Positions 5,631-7,557 of a stretch of 7,557 nt of DNA are shown here, one piece after another; position 1 is the first letter of the stretch, and each line of letters starts with the position of its first letter. This stretch comes from CAZTTG01 sp964615935 (lineage in GTDB: Bacteria; Planctomycetota; UBA1135; GCA-002686595). Both the position numbers and the translations under genes were made by a program. The stretch is from assembly GCA_964615935.1 (NCBI GenBank), contig CAZTTG010000159.1, positions 1-7,557 of the forward strand. The letters are read 5' to 3'. The notes below the pieces were generated by a model, which had not been told where the DNA came from, did no database searches, and worked only from the letters and a program-made list of their open reading frames with translations.

Positions 5631-7327
5631 GAGTCGTCCTCGATATGGCCGTTGAAGAGCTCGGACACGGCGTTCGTGAAGGGATCGTCCGAGCCGGGCC
5701 GCCGGCCCGCGGTGTCCTCCCAGGCGATTCTAACCTCCCGCCCGGCGACCGCGGAGAAGGCCTGCTCGCAGGCCTTCCGGCTGGCCTCGTCCCGGATCCG
5801 CTCCCGGTCCCGAGCGCTGGCCCGGCGGAGCTGGAGGCGGGCGCCCCCTTCACCGTAGTCGACCAGACGGGCCTTCTTTTCAAGGATCCGGGCCAGACCT
5901 TCGTCGCCCCGGCCGAGCTCGGCCAGGAAGGCGCTCCAGGCGGCCTGTGAGCTGCTGGCCACGGCCCGCGGCGAGGTGGCGGGAGTCCGCCGCGCCGGTC
6001 GGGGCGGCGGGGGCTCCGGCCGGGTGGGCGGAGGCTCCGGCTCGGGGGGAGTGGGTTCCGGCTCGGCGGCCGGGGGATCCGGCTCGGAGCGCGGGGAGGC
6101 GGGGGCGGGCTCGGGCCTCGAGCGCGGCTGCGGGGCTGGCGGGGGCCGGGACGGGGCGCGCCCGGCTGGGGGCTCCTCGGAGACGTCCTGGAGGCGGGCC
6201 TCGAGGTCCAGCAGGCGCTGCTCCAGCTCGGCCAGGGGCAGGCTGGCCTCCTCCCGGCACAGGTCCAGGAGCGCGACCTCGAGGATGAGCCGCGCGTGGT
6301 GCTTCAGGTGCCGCATGCGCTCGCGGGCGCCCAGGAGGTCCTCCAGCCAGAGCTGGATGCGCTCCGGCCCCAGCCTCTTCGCCCGCTCGCTGCGGCGCTC
6401 GCGCTCGCGCGGGTCGGCCTCGGCCAGCCGGGAGGATCGGGGGTCCAGCCCGGCCAGCAGGACCCCGCGCAGGTGGTCGAGGATGGCCGAGAGCAGCTCG
6501 GGCTCGCCGCCCTCGACCTCGGGCAGGGCCTCGAGCACGCCGGGCGGGTCGCCGGCCTCCACCCGGGAGAGGATCTCGTCGATGCGCTGGCCGCCGCTGG
6601 CCGCGCCCAGCCGCCGCACGTCCTCGACCGCGGGTCGGTCCCCCACCAGGGCCAGGAGCTGATCGGCCAGGGTCAGGGCGTCGCGCATCGAGCCCCGCGC
6701 CGCCAGGGCCAGCTCCTCCAGCACGCCTTCCCCCGGCTCGACGCCCTCGCTCTCGAGGATGCCGCCCAGGGTGGTGGCGATGACCTCCTCGGGGATCAGG
6801 GAGAGGCGCATCACCTGGCAGCGGGAGTGGATGGTGTCGAGGAGCTTCTCCGGCTCGGTGGTCGCGAGGAAGAACTTGACGTGCGAGGGCGGCTCCTCGA
6901 GCGTCTTCAGCAGGGCGTTGGAGGCGCCCGTCGAGAGCATGTGGACCTCGTCGATGATGTAGACCTTGAAACGCGCGCGCATGGGCGCGTAGCCCACCTG
7001 GTCCCGCAGCTCGCGGATGTTGTCCACCCCCGTGTGGGAGGCGGCGTCGATCTCGATGACGTCGACCTCGCGTCCCTCGTCCGAGGCCTTGCAGCGCTCG
7101 CACGTGCCGCAGGGCTCGGCGGTCGGTCCCTGCTCGCAGTTCAGGCACTTGGCGAGGAGACGGGCGGTGGTCGTCTTGCCGGTGCCGCGGGGGCCGCAGA
7201 AGAGGTAGGCGTGCCCGACCCGCTCCTCCTCGATGGCGCCCGCCAGCACGCGGACCAGGACATCCTGCCCGGCGACCTCCCGGAAGGTCTTGGGGCGGTA
7301 CTTGCGGGCCAGGACCAGGTAGGACAT
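5627..7327 (-). CDS. dnaX: DNA polymerase III subunits gamma/tau
   Basis: This is the ATPase subunit of the clamp loader, which opens the beta sliding clamp and places it on primed DNA. The protein has 566 residues. The N-terminal AAA+ module contains Walker A GPRGTGKT at 45-52, a zinc-binding Cys set (C64, C73, C76, C79), Walker B with DEVH at 126-129, sensor region FFLATTEPEK near 152-161 and the SRC motif at 168-170 (arginine finger). A helical lid and oligomerization domain run to about residue 365. Then comes a Pro/Glu/Arg-rich linker at about 384-450 with repeated PEP units, and a C-terminal region of about 105 residues that should correspond to the tau-specific part. The start is the standard MSYLVLARKYRP. 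The stop overlaps the ybaB start as ATGA. I see no AAAAAAG-type slippery heptamer, so a frameshifted gamma form as in E. coli is not evident. Identity is certain; details of the C-terminal domain are inferred. Confidence 0.97.
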   Translation of the reverse strand: MSYLVLARKYRPKTFREVAGQDVLVRVLAGAIEEERVGHAYLFCGPRGTGKTTTARLLAKCLNCEQGPTAEPCGTCERCKASDEGREVDVIEIDAASHTGVDNIRELRDQVGYAPMRARFKVYIIDEVHMLSTGASNALLKTLEEPPSHVKFFLATTEPEKLLDTIHSRCQVMRLSLIPEEVIATTLGGILESEGVEPGEGVLEELALAARGSMRDALTLADQLLALVGDRPAVEDVRRLGAASGGQRIDEILSRVEAGDPPGVLEALPEVEGGEPELLSAILDHLRGVLLAGLDPRSSRLAEADPRERERRSERAKRLGPERIQLWLEDLLGARERMRHLKHHARLILEVALLDLCREEASLPLAELEQRLLDLEARLQDVSEEPPAGRAPSRPPPAPQPRSRPEPAPASPRSEPDPPAAEPEPTPPEPEPPPTRPEPPPPRPARRTPATSPRAVASSSQAAWSAFLAELGRGDEGLARILEKKARLVDYGEGGARLQLRRASARDRERIRDEASRKACEQAFSAVAGREVRIAWEDTAGRRPGSDDPFTNAVSELFNGHIEDDS

Positions 7328-7359
7328 CGCCTGTCGAGCCTAGTCCGGAGCGGCGAAGC

Positions 7360-7486
7360 GGCGAGCCCGCCAGTGGACTCGGGCACCCAGCGCCTGGGCC
7401 CCTGACCTTAGGGCTGCTCCGTTCCCGGCCTGACCCGGTTCGATCCGGGCCCACCGCCGGGGACCGAGTCCACTGCCGGGCTCGCC
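7360..7486 (-). ncRNA. ffs: Signal recognition particle RNA, small bacterial (4.5S) type
   Basis: This is the RNA core of the signal recognition particle. It binds Ffh (SRP54) and helps FtsY receive ribosomes making membrane proteins. The conserved domain IV lies around 7402-7437 on the minus strand: GGTCAGG, then CCG-GGAA-CGG (GGAA tetraloop at 7425-7422), then AGCAGCC on the returning strand. This matches the usual GGUCAGG...GGAA...AGCAG pattern. The ends close a long helix: 7464-7475 pairs with 7371-7382, and the pairing continues outwards to about 7486 and 7360 with one G-G mismatch. The 5' and 3' ends are inferred from this helix. The mature RNA may be as short as 7371-7475 (105 nt). No Alu domain is present. 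The place between a tRNA-Ser and dnaX is a common one for this gene. Confidence 0.92.
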
Positions 7487-7502
7487 GGCCGAAGAAGCGG
7501 GG

Positions 7503-7557
7503 TGGCGGAGAGGGAGGGATTTGAACCCCCGGTGCCCGTAAGGACACTCTGGTTTTC
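7503..7557 (-). tRNA. tRNA-Ser (NGA anticodon), 3' part only
   Basis: This is the 3' half of a serine tRNA that runs off the right edge. Read on the minus strand, it begins inside the anticodon loop (GA then AAACC), so the anticodon is NGA and its first base lies outside the window. Codons of the UCN box are therefore read. A long variable arm follows, a small hairpin (GTGTCC, loop TTAC, GGGCAC), which is typical of class II tRNAs such as Ser. Then come a T arm containing GGTTCAAATCC, an acceptor 3' strand CCTCTCC, discriminator G and an encoded CCA ending at 7503. Only 16 bases separate it from the SRP RNA helix, so the two are probably co-transcribed. Leu also has a long variable arm, but the NGA anticodon and discriminator G point to Ser. 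Confidence 0.93.

Noticed and set aside
5870..5890. A-rich stretch (GAAAAGAAGG) late in dnaX as a frameshift site for gamma
   Set aside because: It does not form an X-XXY-YYZ slippery heptamer in the dnaX frame, and it lies near the end of the gene, where a shift would not give a gamma-sized product.
7435..7450. tRNA T-arm-like GGTTCGATCC on the plus strand
   Set aside because: It lies within the SRP RNA helix on the opposite strand, and no acceptor, D or anticodon arms accompany it.

Overview
This window is chromosomal housekeeping DNA from a very GC-rich bacterium. All supported genes lie on the minus strand, so they read from the right edge to the left. The gene content (sigma-54, tau/gamma clamp-loader subunit, RecR, YbaB/EbfC, TruA, HPF, a PtsN-type IIA protein and an HPr-type protein) fits a Gram-negative-type lineage that uses the nitrogen-related phosphotransferase system (PTS-Ntr). 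I cannot fix the phylum from the sequence. Planctomycetota, Myxococcota or another deep high-GC lineage would all fit, and most genes lack a clear Shine-Dalgarno sequence.

Right part (about 7557 to 4631): the 3' half of a serine tRNA, a small bacterial SRP RNA, then dnaX, ybaB/ebfC and recR. This is the widespread replication/recombination block. dnaX and ybaB overlap by ATGA, and recR follows after about 50 bases. Middle part (4583 to 2352): rpoN (sigma-54) follows recR closely, and truA follows rpoN after 39 bases. A noncoding stretch of 563 bases (1789-2351) separates truA from hpf. It holds a 18-base palindrome with a CGAAC-N4-GTTCG core and, 35 bases before hpf, a GG-N10-GC element that looks like a sigma-54 promoter.

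Left part (1788 to 1): hpf (ribosome hibernation factor), a strong hairpin terminator, a 476-base gap full of long G and C runs, a ptsN-type IIA gene, an HPr gene, and at the edge a ten-codon stretch that resembles the start of enzyme I (ptsI) but is broken by a stop. The G and C runs, with a degraded second copy of the terminator beside them, suggest sequencing or assembly damage there rather than biology.

The genes form two functional groups. One is DNA replication and repair together with protein-targeting RNA. The other is the sigma-54/HPF/PTS-Ntr group, in which EI, HPr and IIA would form a phosphorelay. I found no clearly new system. The most interesting leads are the possible sigma-54 promoter on hpf next to rpoN itself, the palindrome upstream, the DxD motif in the RecR Toprim domain, and the chain of overlapping mini-ORFs leading into ptsN.
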